Assembly: GCF_001887775.1 (NCBI RefSeq)
Contig: NZ_CP015519.1
Coordinates: 2,974,001-3,038,000 of the forward strand
Origin: Syntrophotalea acetylenivorans
GTDB lineage: Bacteria > Desulfobacterota > Desulfuromonadia > Desulfuromonadales > Syntrophotaleaceae
DNA: 64,000 nt
Direction of reading: 5' to 3'
The first letter of the stretch is position 1. Every line of letters begins with the position of its first letter. The position numbers were made by a program, and so were the translations under genes. Below are positions 16,158 through 25,204 of this stretch, piece by piece. The notes beneath the pieces are model-generated. The model was not told the origin of the DNA, ran no database searches, and worked only from the letters and a program-made list of their open reading frames with translations.

Positions 16158-18380
16158 TTGAACGAATCCCTTAAACGCCGTTATTGTTTACCCCTCGCCA
16201 TAGGCGATGTCATCACCAGCATGCTCTCGCCCTTTACCTGGGGCCGTCGGAGTCATAAATATCAGGACTCCCTGCGAATTCCCGATGATTTTTTCGGTAT
16301 AAATATCGCCTCCTCCGAAGACGAGCGTTGCGATGATTATGTTTTGGAACGTCTTAGAGAACTTGGCATTGATAATGTGCGGTTGGGATTCAGTTACTGT
16401 AGTTTTGACGGCCCGGCGGCCAGGTTTCTTGAGAAACTTCTTTCTGAGAAATTTGAGGTAACCCTGGTCGTTTTACCGCCCTTGGAGATGGCCAGAGAAA
16501 TGCTTGCGGATAAGGGCGTGCAGGAACAATGGCGGTCCTTTGTTGCCGAGGTGTTTAGCCGCTACGCCCAGCGTGTTGCGGTTTTCGAGATTGGAAGCAC
16601 CCCCAACCGCAAGAAATGGTCCGGTTTTCATCCTCGCAGCTATCTGCAGGCCTGGGAGATCGCCTGCGAAGCGGCAAAAGACCATGCCGTCATTCTGGCC
16701 GGGCCAAATATCCAGGATTTTGAGCCGTTTTACAACGCCGCCATTTTGTCCGCCATGGGGCGTCTTTCACGAGCCCCCGATATTCATACCAACAACTTGT
16801 TTGTCGAGCGGGTGGTTGAACCCGAGGCCTATGACCATCGTGTCCTTGGGCGCTGGGCGACCAACCTGCTAAAATTCAATCTGGCCAAAAAAGCGCGTAT
16901 CTTAAAGTCTTTGGGAAAGAGGGTCGGTTGCCGGCAGTTTTTTTCGACCTGCAAGTTCTGGTCGACCAAACGGCTGCGGCGCTGGTCTCTCTATCCGCAG
17001 GATAAGAAGGTCGATTACCTGGCCCGCTACTTGGTGCTGGCTGCTACCAGCGGTTCTCTGGGCCGGGTTTACTGGGGGCCGATGATCTGCGGGCGCGATG
17101 GGCTGATTGATGACCTGGCCGAAGACTATCCCACCATCGACCATTCAAGCTTTTATAAACGGGTTCGCGGAGATATCGAGGACTTTACCGTGACCCCGGC
17201 ATTTTTTGCCCTCGGCCATGTTGCCCAGCGCCTGCGCAATGCTTACTGCGACCATGCTTTTAGCGACGCCAACGGGATCAGTCATTTTGCCTTTACCGGT
17301 GCTGAAAACGAAGTGTTTCATATCTGCTGGTGCCGGGACGGTCAGGCCTATCGCCTGGATGAACTGTACAGCGCGGAGCAGTTGGCCGACGCTGTTTTCA
17401 CCAATGCCTGTGGCAAAATCGTCGATTTGCCTGTGACGATCAATGAACGACCGCTGTTCATCGATTTCCCGCGGTTGACCGGCCAGCAGCTGCCTGAGCA
17501 CCGATCCGCGATGGCAGGGAAAAAAGCAGATGTCTTCTATGTTGCCCAGCCCAAGGTGCAGGCCTTTCCCTGGAAAAATCGTCACTGGCGCGGAGCTTTT
17601 ACCAGTATCGCCGAGTTACCGTCCCCGGCGCTTGGCGACCTGTTGGCTCCGGACGAAGTGGTGCAAAGAGCCGAACTGACAGTATTGCGGGATCGGCGCA
17701 ACCGGCTGTGGAATATCGCTCATCCCCTTGATGAGAAGCAACAGCTGACGGTTAAATTCAATCGCCCGCGGGGCAGTAAGCGGCTGCTTTACCTCTTCAA
17801 GCCAAGCAAGGGACTGCGCCACTGGAATACCGCCTCCAGGATGCTGCACAAGGGCATCAGCACACCTTTGCCCGTAGCCTTTTATGAACGTCACCGCTTC
17901 AGCGGGGTCAGGGACAGTTATTATATCTGTCAATATATCCCCGGAGCGTTTTCCTCGCGCCAGGTCTGCAACGCCTTTCGACAAGGACAAAAAGAGTACC
18001 GGGGGCTTGATAAACAGCAGTGGTTTGACTTGCTGACCGGCTTTATTTGCAATATGCACAATGCCGGCATCCTGCATCGGGACCTTTCCGTGGGCAACCT
18101 TATGCTCACCCAGGATGATGACGGTAAAATCACCCCTTATCTGATCGATATCGGTCGGGCCAAAGTGGTAAAAAATACCCTTGGTGGCCGCCAGCGCATT
18201 CTGGATCTGATGCGAATCTGTTATAAACTCGATTGGCCGGATCGCGAACTGTTAATCCAATGTTATAGCCAGCATTGGGGAAGATCATTCTCTTCGTATT
18301 GGCGGTTGGCGGTTAAATATTATGACATAAAGCAAGGCGGCAAAAAGAAGCTAAAAGGGAAGCTTAAGAAAAAACGCTGA
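16158..18380 (+). CDS. Fusion protein: glycosidase-like barrel plus WaaP/InaA-type kinase
   Basis: A 740-residue protein not matched to a named family. Residues about 40-330 look like a GH5/GH39-like TIM barrel: FFGINI, then LRELGIDNVRLG, then VAVFEIGSTPNRKKWSGF followed by YLQAWEIACEAAK. In active glycosidases that site reads WNEPN with a catalytic Glu; here it is GSTPN, so the acid/base is missing. Residues about 530-740 are a small protein-kinase-like domain of the lipopolysaccharide kinase type: catalytic loop HRDLSVGNL (His640) and metal loop YLIDIGRAK (Asp664). The C terminus is very lysine-rich. No signal peptide is evident. TTG at 16158 is the longest start; ATG at 16221 is an alternative. 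A role in cell-surface sugar phosphorylation is inference. Confidence 0.7.
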   Translation: MNESLKRRYCLPLAIGDVITSMLSPFTWGRRSHKYQDSLRIPDDFFGINIASSEDERCDDYVLERLRELGIDNVRLGFSYCSFDGPAARFLEKLLSEKFEVTLVVLPPLEMAREMLADKGVQEQWRSFVAEVFSRYAQRVAVFEIGSTPNRKKWSGFHPRSYLQAWEIACEAAKDHAVILAGPNIQDFEPFYNAAILSAMGRLSRAPDIHTNNLFVERVVEPEAYDHRVLGRWATNLLKFNLAKKARILKSLGKRVGCRQFFSTCKFWSTKRLRRWSLYPQDKKVDYLARYLVLAATSGSLGRVYWGPMICGRDGLIDDLAEDYPTIDHSSFYKRVRGDIEDFTVTPAFFALGHVAQRLRNAYCDHAFSDANGISHFAFTGAENEVFHICWCRDGQAYRLDELYSAEQLADAVFTNACGKIVDLPVTINERPLFIDFPRLTGQQLPEHRSAMAGKKADVFYVAQPKVQAFPWKNRHWRGAFTSIAELPSPALGDLLAPDEVVQRAELTVLRDRRNRLWNIAHPLDEKQQLTVKFNRPRGSKRLLYLFKPSKGLRHWNTASRMLHKGISTPLPVAFYERHRFSGVRDSYYICQYIPGAFSSRQVCNAFRQGQKEYRGLDKQQWFDLLTGFICNMHNAGILHRDLSVGNLMLTQDDDGKITPYLIDIGRAKVVKNTLGGRQRILDLMRICYKLDWPDRELLIQCYSQHWGRSFSSYWRLAVKYYDIKQGGKKKLKGKLKKKR

Positions 18381-18483
18381 AAGATTTATGCTCCGATGTA
18401 TTGGCAGGTTCAGGTGCAAGGTCTTATTTAATGACCTGGGTTGAATTAACGCAGATCATGTCCTGTTCAGTAGAGAGAATTAA

Positions 18484-19959
18484 ATGAGACATATGACCCT
18501 GAAAACAAAGCTGATATTGTCCGTCAGTATTCTGCTGGTGTTTGGTTTTGTGCTGACCAACGTCAATCACTACCGTGTCTCTACCCGCTCGATCCGTAAA
18601 AACATCGTTGAACATTCTCTGCCGCTGACCCGCGACAATATCTATTCGGAAATTCAGGCCGACCTGATGCGCCCCATCTTTATTTCGTCGCTGATGGCCA
18701 ACGACACCTTCCTCAAGGACTGGGCTATTGGCGGCGAACAGGATAAGGGCAAAGTCCTGCGCTATCTGCAGGAAATCAAGGATCAATACGGTTTTTTCTC
18801 AACCTTTTTCGTCTCGGAGCAAACCGGGCTTTATTACCATTTCAAAGGAGTGCAGAAAAAGCTCAGCCGGGAAAATGACCACGATGTCTGGTATTACGAC
18901 TTCAAGTCCCTGAATAAACCCTATGATCTGGTTGTCGATACCAATGAGGCCGAAGAAAACAGCCTGACTATTTTCATCAATCATCGCCTTAACGACTACC
19001 AGGGCAAACTGCTTGGGGTGACCGGTGTCGGATTGAATATGGAAATGGTCGCTGATCTGCTCAAGTCTTATCGTCAACGTTATGACCGGGATATCTACCT
19101 GGTCGATCGCGATGGATTGATCAAGGTGCACAACGACCAGAGTCTGGTAGACCGGGTCAACATTGCCGACCAAGAAGGATTAGGCGAGGTGGCTTCGCAG
19201 GCGGTGAAGATTAAGCCCGGAAGTGATGCTCTGGATTTCTGGCGAAATGGTCGACATATCCTTCTGGCTTCGCGATATATCCCCGAGTTTGAATGGTTCC
19301 TGTTTGTCGAGCAGGACGAAACAACGGCGATCGCTGAAATCCGCAAGAGCTTTTATAAAAACCTGCTTTTTGATCTCGCCATTATTCTGGCGATCCTTGC
19401 CGTCACTGCTTATACCGTCAATCGGTTTCAAAGCCGATTGGAGGAGATGGCCACCACCGATAAGTTGACCGGTGTTTGCAACCGGCGGGAGTTCGATCGC
19501 TTTTTTGATGCGGCTGTCTACCTCCACAAAAGGCAGGATGCGTCCTTTTCTGTCATTTTGTTGGATGTCGACGGTTTTAAGACGATCAATGATCAGCTCG
19601 GACATATGGCGGGAGACCATGTGTTGAAGGTGATTGCCAGACTAGCCGGCGAAAATATTCGGCAAAACGACCTGGTAGTGCGTTGGGGTGGGGATGAGTT
19701 TGTTCTTCTGGTGCATAACGACTTGAATCATGCCTGGCAGGTGGCGGAACGCTTGCGGAAGCAGATTCGCAGTCAGAATATGTTGGCTGTGTTTACCAAC
19801 AATGGCGCCGATGAGTCGGTCACCATCAGTTGCGGTGTGGTGAGTTATGAGGCCGGAGAGACCCAGGATCAACTTATGATGAGGGTCGATGGGGCTCTCT
19901 ATGAGTCCAAAAAGGAGGGCAGGGACCGGAGTGTAGCTTTCCCGACCATTGTCTCGTAG
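18484..19959 (+). CDS. Membrane diguanylate cyclase with periplasmic Cache-type sensor
   Basis: A 491-residue enzyme predicted to make cyclic di-GMP. Two membrane helices (residues about 8-26 and 294-313) bracket an exported dCache-like region of about 260 residues, containing LVDRDGLIKVHND. The GGDEF domain has an intact active site RWGGDEF, and the inhibitory I-site RQND lies five residues before it, so product inhibition is expected. The start codon has a weak AGAGAG upstream; ATG at 18493 is also possible. It follows the kinase fusion gene by about 100 bases. A bidirectional terminator lies 200 bases downstream. Confidence 0.93.
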   Translation: MRHMTLKTKLILSVSILLVFGFVLTNVNHYRVSTRSIRKNIVEHSLPLTRDNIYSEIQADLMRPIFISSLMANDTFLKDWAIGGEQDKGKVLRYLQEIKDQYGFFSTFFVSEQTGLYYHFKGVQKKLSRENDHDVWYYDFKSLNKPYDLVVDTNEAEENSLTIFINHRLNDYQGKLLGVTGVGLNMEMVADLLKSYRQRYDRDIYLVDRDGLIKVHNDQSLVDRVNIADQEGLGEVASQAVKIKPGSDALDFWRNGRHILLASRYIPEFEWFLFVEQDETTAIAEIRKSFYKNLLFDLAIILAILAVTAYTVNRFQSRLEEMATTDKLTGVCNRREFDRFFDAAVYLHKRQDASFSVILLDVDGFKTINDQLGHMAGDHVLKVIARLAGENIRQNDLVVRWGGDEFVLLVHNDLNHAWQVAERLRKQIRSQNMLAVFTNNGADESVTISCGVVSYEAGETQDQLMMRVDGALYESKKEGRDRSVAFPTIVS

Positions 19960-20159
19960 TCGATAGAGGCCGATTGAATCAATTGCGGTCAGTAGCTGGG
20001 CCGGTGCAGTTCGTTGAGGCAGAGTTATCCACAGAGTTTGTGGAAAATCTCCCCTATGCTCTGAAAGAGGCCTTTGTTATCCCGTGATTTTACAAAAGAA
20101 TCATCCGTTTGCCTAAAAAATAATCAGATACAAAAGTCATCTTTCCCGTCGATAAATGT

Positions 20160-20194
20160 AAAGGCCCGTCTTCGCAATCGCGAGACGGGCCTTT
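20160..20194. terminator. Bidirectional terminator between diguanylate cyclase and msrA
   Basis: AAAGGCCCGTCT pairs perfectly with AGACGGGCCTTT around a short loop, giving A/T flanks on both strands. It serves the two convergent units. Confidence 0.85.
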
Positions 20195-20219
20195 AAGCAC
20201 TGGTCACTGTTATCCGAGC

Positions 20220-20876
20220 CTATTTGTTGAGGCGTTCTTCGCCCCACTCCCTATCGAGGAATCGGTCTCTACCCGAGTTATAACGGTAAAACTTGTAGCG
20301 CAGCGGATTTTTTTTGTAGTAATCCTGGTGATACTCTTCGGCAGGATAAAAGGTTGAGGCCGGTACGATTTCGGTGACGATGGGCTTGTCGAAACGTCCC
20401 GATTTTTCCAAAGCTTGTTTCGATTCCTCGGCCAGCAACCGTTGCTCTTCATTCAAATAAAAAATCCCCGAACGGTACTGGTTGCCCCGATCGACAAACT
20501 GGCCTTGTCCATCGGTCGGATCGATGTTCATCCACAGGATCTCAAGTAGCTGTGGATAACTTATTTGTGACGGGTCGAAGACAATTTCAATGGCCTCGGT
20601 ATGACCGGTTCCGCCGGCGGAGACCTCATTATAGGTTGGGTTGAGCTTCTGTCCGCCGGTATAGCCGGAGGTCACGGAAAGCACTCCCGTCAGTTTTTCG
20701 AAAGGAGGCTCCATGCACCAGAAGCAGCCTCCGGCAAAGATCGCCAGTTCTGTGTTGGCCGCCACGGCGGCCGTTCGTTCATTTTGCATCATCTCCCTGT
20801 CCTTTTTGTCTGCGGCCACCACCGTAAACAGTCCGGCGGCAAGCAGGGTGAGTACCAGAAATACAAGTCGTTTCAT
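20220..20876 (-). CDS. msrA: Peptide methionine sulfoxide reductase MsrA, exported form
   Basis: Reduces the S-epimer of methionine sulfoxide in proteins. The catalytic motif [11 protein letters not shown] places the nucleophile at Cys51, after an N-terminal signal sequence ([22 protein letters not shown]), so it acts in the periplasm. The GYTGG and [12 protein letters not shown] segments are typical. ATG 20876 is chosen because AAGGAGGC lies seven bases upstream; an earlier in-frame ATG would add ten residues before the signal peptide. It is 47 bases behind msrB and probably cotranscribed. Confidence 0.96.
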   Translation of the reverse strand: MKRLVFLVLTLLAAGLFTVVAADKKDREMMQNERTAAVAANTELAIFAGGCFWCMEPPFEKLTGVLSVTSGYTGGQKLNPTYNEVSAGGTGHTEAIEIVFDPSQISYPQLLEILWMNIDPTDGQGQFVDRGNQYRSGIFYLNEEQRLLAEESKQALEKSGRFDKPIVTEIVPASTFYPAEEYHQDYYKKNPLRYKFYRYNSGRDRFLDREWGEERLNK

Positions 20877-20923
20877 AGTCGCCTCCTTGTCTGTTTCACG
20901 ACCCAACTTTATGCAAACCCGGA

Positions 20924-21448
20924 CTATTTATACGTTACGAAATTGAGAGCAGCGGAATTCATGCAGTAGCGCTTGCCGGTGGGCGCCGGACCATCATCAA
21001 ATACATGGCCCAGATGACCGCCGCAGCGGGGGCAAAGCACTTCGGTGCGTACTATGAAAAATTTACGATCCGTTTTCAATTCCACGTTTTCTTTAGCGAT
21101 CGGTTCATAGAAGCTTGGCCACCCGGTTCCCGAGTCGTACTTGGTCTCGGAGCGGAACAGCTCAAGTCCGCAACCGGCGCAGGTGTAGATGCCCGCCTCG
21201 TGGTGATCGTTATATTTGCCGCTGAAGGCGCGCTCTGTCCCTTCTTCGCGGAGCACATGGTACTGCATGGGTTCCAGTTGCGCTTTCCACTCCGCATCGC
21301 TCTTAATGACCTTTTCGCTCATAACGTATTCCTCTTGCTCGGTTGAAAAGACACGAATCGATTCCGCCTTTGCAATACCGTCACCCAAAGGTACGGATAG
21401 CAGCAGAGCGGAGAAAAAGAACAACTGAAAGATGCTTCGATAGGCCAT
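20924..21448 (-). CDS. msrB: Peptide methionine sulfoxide reductase MsrB, exported form
   Basis: Reduces the R-epimer of methionine sulfoxide, complementing the MsrA next to it. The catalytic block [11 protein letters not shown] is present at the C terminus, and two CxxC pairs (CAGCG and CPRCG) form the structural zinc site. An N-terminal hydrophobic signal (residues about 8-28) indicates export. The ATG has AAGGAGG seven to eight bases upstream. First gene of the msrB-msrA unit; separately exported MsrA and MsrB differ from the fused MsrAB of some bacteria and from the MsrPQ system. Confidence 0.96.
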   Translation of the reverse strand: MAYRSIFQLFFFSALLLSVPLGDGIAKAESIRVFSTEQEEYVMSEKVIKSDAEWKAQLEPMQYHVLREEGTERAFSGKYNDHHEAGIYTCAGCGLELFRSETKYDSGTGWPSFYEPIAKENVELKTDRKFFIVRTEVLCPRCGGHLGHVFDDGPAPTGKRYCMNSAALNFVTYK

Positions 21449-21617
21449 TGTTAAACCTCCTTGCTTTCATTTATGGTTATTTGCACCTTAACGCAAGCCG
21501 GTAAAGGAGCGGGCAAGGATTGGTAAAGATTGTGTAAAGCTATCCGATTATTTTACCCCGGGGCGAGATCGGAGCGATAGGTAGGGGGAGGGCGTAACTG
21601 CTCTTACCCAGCACAGA

Positions 21618-22712
21618 TTACTCGTCACGGCCCTTGCCCGGTAACCAGAACCAGATACGCGTCCGGTCGGCATCGCTTTCTGCGCCGACTTTGCCGCCGT
21701 GGGCTTCGATAATCTGTTTGACGATGGCCAGACCCAGGCCGGCGCCGCCGGCTTCGCGGGAGCGGGAAGCATCGGTGCGGTAGAACCGCTCAAAGATCAG
21801 GGGCAGATCCTTTGCGGCGATAGGGGCGCCGTTGTTGGTGAAAGCCACTGTGACTCCCCCTTTGGTCTCCTCGGTTTCGACTGTCAGGTTTCCTTCGGCG
21901 GGAGTGTATTTCCAGGCGTTTTCAAGTAGATTGCGGACCGCTTGCAGTAGCTTATCGCGGTCGCCGCTGATGCGGTTTGCCTGTGGCTTGATGGTGCGAG
22001 AAACCACGATGCTCTTTTCTTCGAAATTAGGCTGGTAGAGGGCCAGCATTTCAGCGATCAAATCGCCCAAGTCCAGCTCTTGTCTGTTGAGGTAGGCATC
22101 GGCTGCGTCGGCCTTAGCCAGCTGCTGTAGATCCTCGACCAGATGCACCAGGCGCAGGTTCTCCTCTTGCAGCATGGCGAAGGTTTGCTTCTCCGGCGGC
22201 AAAACCCCGTCGCTAAGACCTTCCAGGTAGCCGCGCAGGTTGGTTAAAGGGGTCCGCAGTTCGTGGGCCACATCAGCGACCATCGTCTTGCGTAGCTTTT
22301 CTACCCGTTCCAGGCTGTCGGCCATGGAGTTAAAGGCACTGCCCAGCTCTCCGACTTCATCGTTAACCTTGACCTCGACACGGGTGGTGAAGTTGCCGGC
22401 GGCCACTTCGCGGGTCGCCGTCACCATCTGCGACAGGGGGCGCAGCACTCGGCGAGTAAGCAGATAGCTGAGCAGCAGCGCAAGCAGCAGGCCGGCCAAG
22501 CTGGCCCAGAGCAGATAGTAGTTGATGGCGGTGAGAAAGGCGCGATGGGTCTCCACCGGTTCGATCATGTAGTCATCCATCAGTACCATGAAATAGTTCG
22601 CCGCCAGGCGGTCGATGGCCAGCCAGATAGTTAGTACTATTACGGCAATCACCGGCACCACATTGACCAGTAGCAGTTTCCAGAGCAGGCGCTGTTTGAT
22701 CGGCTCTTTCAT
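21618..22712 (-). CDS. Sensor histidine kinase of OmpR-type two-component pair
   Basis: A 364-residue membrane kinase with two helices (about 12-32 and 62-84) around a short periplasmic loop, a HAMP linker, a HisKA helix with ADVAHELRTPLTNLRGYLEGL and a HATPase domain (GGAGLGLAIVKQIIEAHGG). ATG 22712 starts four bases after the response regulator stop, and upstream in-frame residues are discarded since they are antisense to the regulator's end in composition. It most resembles the BaeS/PhoR-like group. With the small periplasmic loop it probably senses envelope state; the signal is unknown. Confidence 0.95.
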   Translation of the reverse strand: MKEPIKQRLLWKLLLVNVVPVIAVIVLTIWLAIDRLAANYFMVLMDDYMIEPVETHRAFLTAINYYLLWASLAGLLLALLLSYLLTRRVLRPLSQMVTATREVAAGNFTTRVEVKVNDEVGELGSAFNSMADSLERVEKLRKTMVADVAHELRTPLTNLRGYLEGLSDGVLPPEKQTFAMLQEENLRLVHLVEDLQQLAKADAADAYLNRQELDLGDLIAEMLALYQPNFEEKSIVVSRTIKPQANRISGDRDKLLQAVRNLLENAWKYTPAEGNLTVETEETKGGVTVAFTNNGAPIAAKDLPLIFERFYRTDASRSREAGGAGLGLAIVKQIIEAHGGKVGAESDADRTRIWFWLPGKGRDE

Positions 22713-22716
22713 GGAC

Positions 22717-23433
22717 TCACCCTTCCTCGTCGGCGAACCGGTAGCCGAAACCACGCACCGTGTGAATGTAGCGGGGCGCATTGGGATCGTCCGCTATCTT
22801 CTGGCGCAACTTGCCGATGTGCACATCCACCACCCGGTCGATCACCGCCTCGCCGTGATCATAGAGTCGGTTCAGCAGTTCCTCCCGGCTCAATACCCGG
22901 CCCGGCGAACGCATCAGAGCGTAGAGAAGCTTGTATTCAACGGCCGTCAGGGTCACCGGTTGATCATCCACGGTCACCCGATGCTTTTCCAGGTCGAGGG
23001 TCAAACCATCGTGTATAAGAACATTGGGAACATCGGTTTTAGGTGGTGCGGCGGGCCTCATTCGACGCAGGATGGCTTTGACTCGCTCCACCAGCTCCCG
23101 GGGGCTGAAAGGTTTAACTACGTAGTCGTCTGCCCCCAGGGATAGACCCAGCACCCGGTCGATTTCCTCCTCACGAGCGGTCAGCATCAATATCGGTACG
23201 TCTGATACCTTGCGCAATTCCCGGCAAATCTCCCAACCGTCCATCCCCGGCAGCATTACATCCAGGATTACGAAGCCGGGTTTTTCCTTCTGTGCCGTTT
23301 CCAGAGCTTGCGCACCGTCATGCACCTTCAGAGTGGTGAATCCTTCTCTTTCCAGGTAGGTTGTCACCAACGCCGCTGTGTTGCGGTCGTCTTCGACGAT
23401 CAGGATCGGACCGGGCAGGTCGGCAGGGTTCAT
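22717..23433 (-). CDS. OmpR/PhoB-family response regulator
   Basis: A 238-residue regulator: receiver domain with acidic pair EDD (residues 14-16), phospho-acceptor Asp in VILDVMLPGMDG and the conserved Lys in VVKPFSPREL, then a winged-helix DNA-binding domain ending RYIHTVRGFGYRF. It is partner of the kinase encoded immediately downstream. The ATG has GGAG eight bases upstream. The 360 bases upstream of it, shared with the divergent PduL gene, should carry its promoter. Confidence 0.96.
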   Translation of the reverse strand: MNPADLPGPILIVEDDRNTAALVTTYLEREGFTTLKVHDGAQALETAQKEKPGFVILDVMLPGMDGWEICRELRKVSDVPILMLTAREEEIDRVLGLSLGADDYVVKPFSPRELVERVKAILRRMRPAAPPKTDVPNVLIHDGLTLDLEKHRVTVDDQPVTLTAVEYKLLYALMRSPGRVLSREELLNRLYDHGEAVIDRVVDVHIGKLRQKIADDPNAPRYIHTVRGFGYRFADEEG

Positions 23434-23796
23434 GGGTGGGCTCCGATATGGATTATTTGTGGCGGGTGAAAAGTTGCTGTCATTATAACAACTTTCCGTT
23501 GCAGGGTGGAAGGGGCGGAGTTGGTTTTTAGGTTGACAACCGGAAGGTGGCGCAAGAGAATGTTTTTTGCTTCATTGGGTATGGCTTATTTATGCGAGAG
23601 GTAAGCACTTAGAAAAAATAAGGACAGGCCTCTGTTTCTTAACGTTAGTTCGAAGTTCCTGGGAGAATTTCTTTAATTTTCAGAAATTCAGTATACTGTA
23701 TCAAGAATTCAAAAGTTTCTGATTCCTGTCACCTGTGTGCTCGATAACTACAATGGCCGCGTTCGTATCGTGCGGCGCTAAGAGAGAGGCTTGTCG
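23434..23796. other. Divergent intergenic region, response regulator / PduL
   Basis: A 363-base AT-richer gap with no ORF of coding character. It holds an AT-rich tract (23640-23710) including GTATACTGTATC, which could contribute a -10 box for the PduL gene, but I could not pair it with a convincing -35. Confidence 0.5.
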
Positions 23797-24408
23797 ATGA
23801 GTGAGGAACTTCGTATTCCCATCAGCGCCAGTGTACGCCATATTCACCTCTGTCGCGAAGATGTCGAGGCGCTCTTCGGCGCCGGCCATCAGCTTGCCCC
23901 CGCCAAGGCGTTAAGCCAGCCCGGGCAGTTTGCCTGTGAAGAGACTGTCTCCGTCTGCGGACCCAAAGGTCGTATTGAGCGCGTGCGGGTGCTCGGCCCC
24001 GAGCGCGAAGAGACGCAGCTTGAAATATCCCGCACCGACGAGTTCAAACTCGGCGTTGATGCACCGGTCCGCGCCTCGGGTAAGCTCGAGGGCACGCCTG
24101 GTATCCGCCTCGAGGGCCCTCACGGTGCCGTGGAGCTCGAACAAGGCGTGATTCAGGCGGCGCGACATATCCATATGACACCGGCCGACGCCAAGCGCTT
24201 AGGTGTTGAGGATGGGCAAATGGTGATGGTGCGCGTGGGCGGCGAGCGCGGGATCATATACGATGATGTGCTGGTGCGGGTCAAAAAGAGCTACGCCCTC
24301 GATATGCATATCGACACCGATGAAGCCAATGCGGCGAATTTAGGCTCCGATGCGTGGGGCGTACTGATCAAAGGCCCCACCGAGGTTGCCCCTGACCCCA
24401 ACGATTGA
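23797..24408 (+). CDS. pduL: PduL-type phosphate acyltransferase
   Basis: A 203-residue enzyme that interconverts acyl-CoA (acetyl- or propionyl-CoA) and acyl phosphate, structurally unrelated to Pta. Two metal-binding barrel repeats are visible, each with the conserved histidines: SVRHIHLCREDVEALFG near the start and AARHIHMTPADAKRLGV later; also LSQPGQFACEETV, GPKGRIERVRVLGP and the end motif MHIDTDEANAANLG. ATG 23797 follows GAGAGAGG at seven bases. No microcompartment shell genes and no encapsulation-type N-terminal extension are present, so this is likely a free cytosolic phosphotransacetylase. No ackA is nearby. Confidence 0.93.
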   Translation: MSEELRIPISASVRHIHLCREDVEALFGAGHQLAPAKALSQPGQFACEETVSVCGPKGRIERVRVLGPEREETQLEISRTDEFKLGVDAPVRASGKLEGTPGIRLEGPHGAVELEQGVIQAARHIHMTPADAKRLGVEDGQMVMVRVGGERGIIYDDVLVRVKKSYALDMHIDTDEANAANLGSDAWGVLIKGPTEVAPDPND

Positions 24409-24691
24409 ACGGCAAGAGCGAGACAAGGGGCACGGCCGGAAACGAAAGTACTGCCGAAAATCCAAATGCAAATAACGGTGGGAGAAGACTTGACAAATAG
24501 AGCTGTTGGTCTGTCTCTAATACGTATTCCTTGGTCCGGGGCAAGCGATTTTAAGGCCGTGTTTGCGGTGTTTAAATCAGCCGCGAAAAAATCCTTTCTG
24601 AGCGCCATATAACCTTGCGTCTTCTTCATAAAGTGGTGTTTTATAGTAGAGTATTGACTGAGGCGATGATTGCACGGGAGTCGGGGGAGTG

Positions 24692-25204
24692 ATGGCATTG
24701 GACAAAAAAACAGTGGTACTCGCGGTGTTGATCGGCGTTGTTGCCGGAACCGGAGCCTATACCTTTAAATATGCCAAGGGCCTTTCCTACCTCAGCGCCG
24801 AACCCAAGGCCTGTGTCAACTGCCACATTATGACGCCTCAATACGATTCGTGGCAGAAGTCCAGCCATCATGCGGCCGCCACTTGTGTCGACTGCCATCT
24901 CCCACACGATTTTATTGGGAAGTACATCGCCAAGGCGGAAAACGGCTGGCACCACTCAAAGGGCTTCACTTTGCAGGATTTTCAAGAGCCCATCATGATC
25001 AAGGGAAAGAACCGCCAAATTCTTCAGCGCAATTGTGTCAAGTGCCATGAAGATATGGTTCATGAAATGTTCCGGCAGGATATAACCAATCCCGATGCAG
25101 TCAGCTGCGTCCATTGCCATGCTTCAGTAGGTCACGGTGAATTGCCGACAAGCATCGGCGGAGCGGATCGGGGAGAAGAAAGGGAGAGGATAGGCCATGA
25201 GTGA
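24692..25204 (+). CDS. nrfH: NrfH, membrane tetraheme quinol dehydrogenase of nitrite reductase
   Basis: A 170-residue NapC/NirT-family cytochrome that passes electrons from menaquinol to NrfA. One N-terminal membrane helix (residues about 7-27) is followed by four CxxCH heme sites: CVNCH, CVDCH, CVKCH and CVHCH. The first site precedes IMTPQYDSW, the segment that shapes the high-spin heme. GTG at 24689 is an alternative start directly before the ATG. The nrfA start codon overlaps its 3' end by eight bases, indicating coupled translation. Position 24409-24691 upstream has no gene and should hold the promoter. Confidence 0.95.
   Translation: MALDKKTVVLAVLIGVVAGTGAYTFKYAKGLSYLSAEPKACVNCHIMTPQYDSWQKSSHHAAATCVDCHLPHDFIGKYIAKAENGWHHSKGFTLQDFQEPIMIKGKNRQILQRNCVKCHEDMVHEMFRQDITNPDAVSCVHCHASVGHGELPTSIGGADRGEERERIGHE

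Noticed and set aside
24481-24530. TTGACA ... TAATAC as nrfH promoter
   Set aside because: The two boxes are about 22 bases apart, too far for a sigma-70 promoter, and no FNR-type palindrome was found near them.
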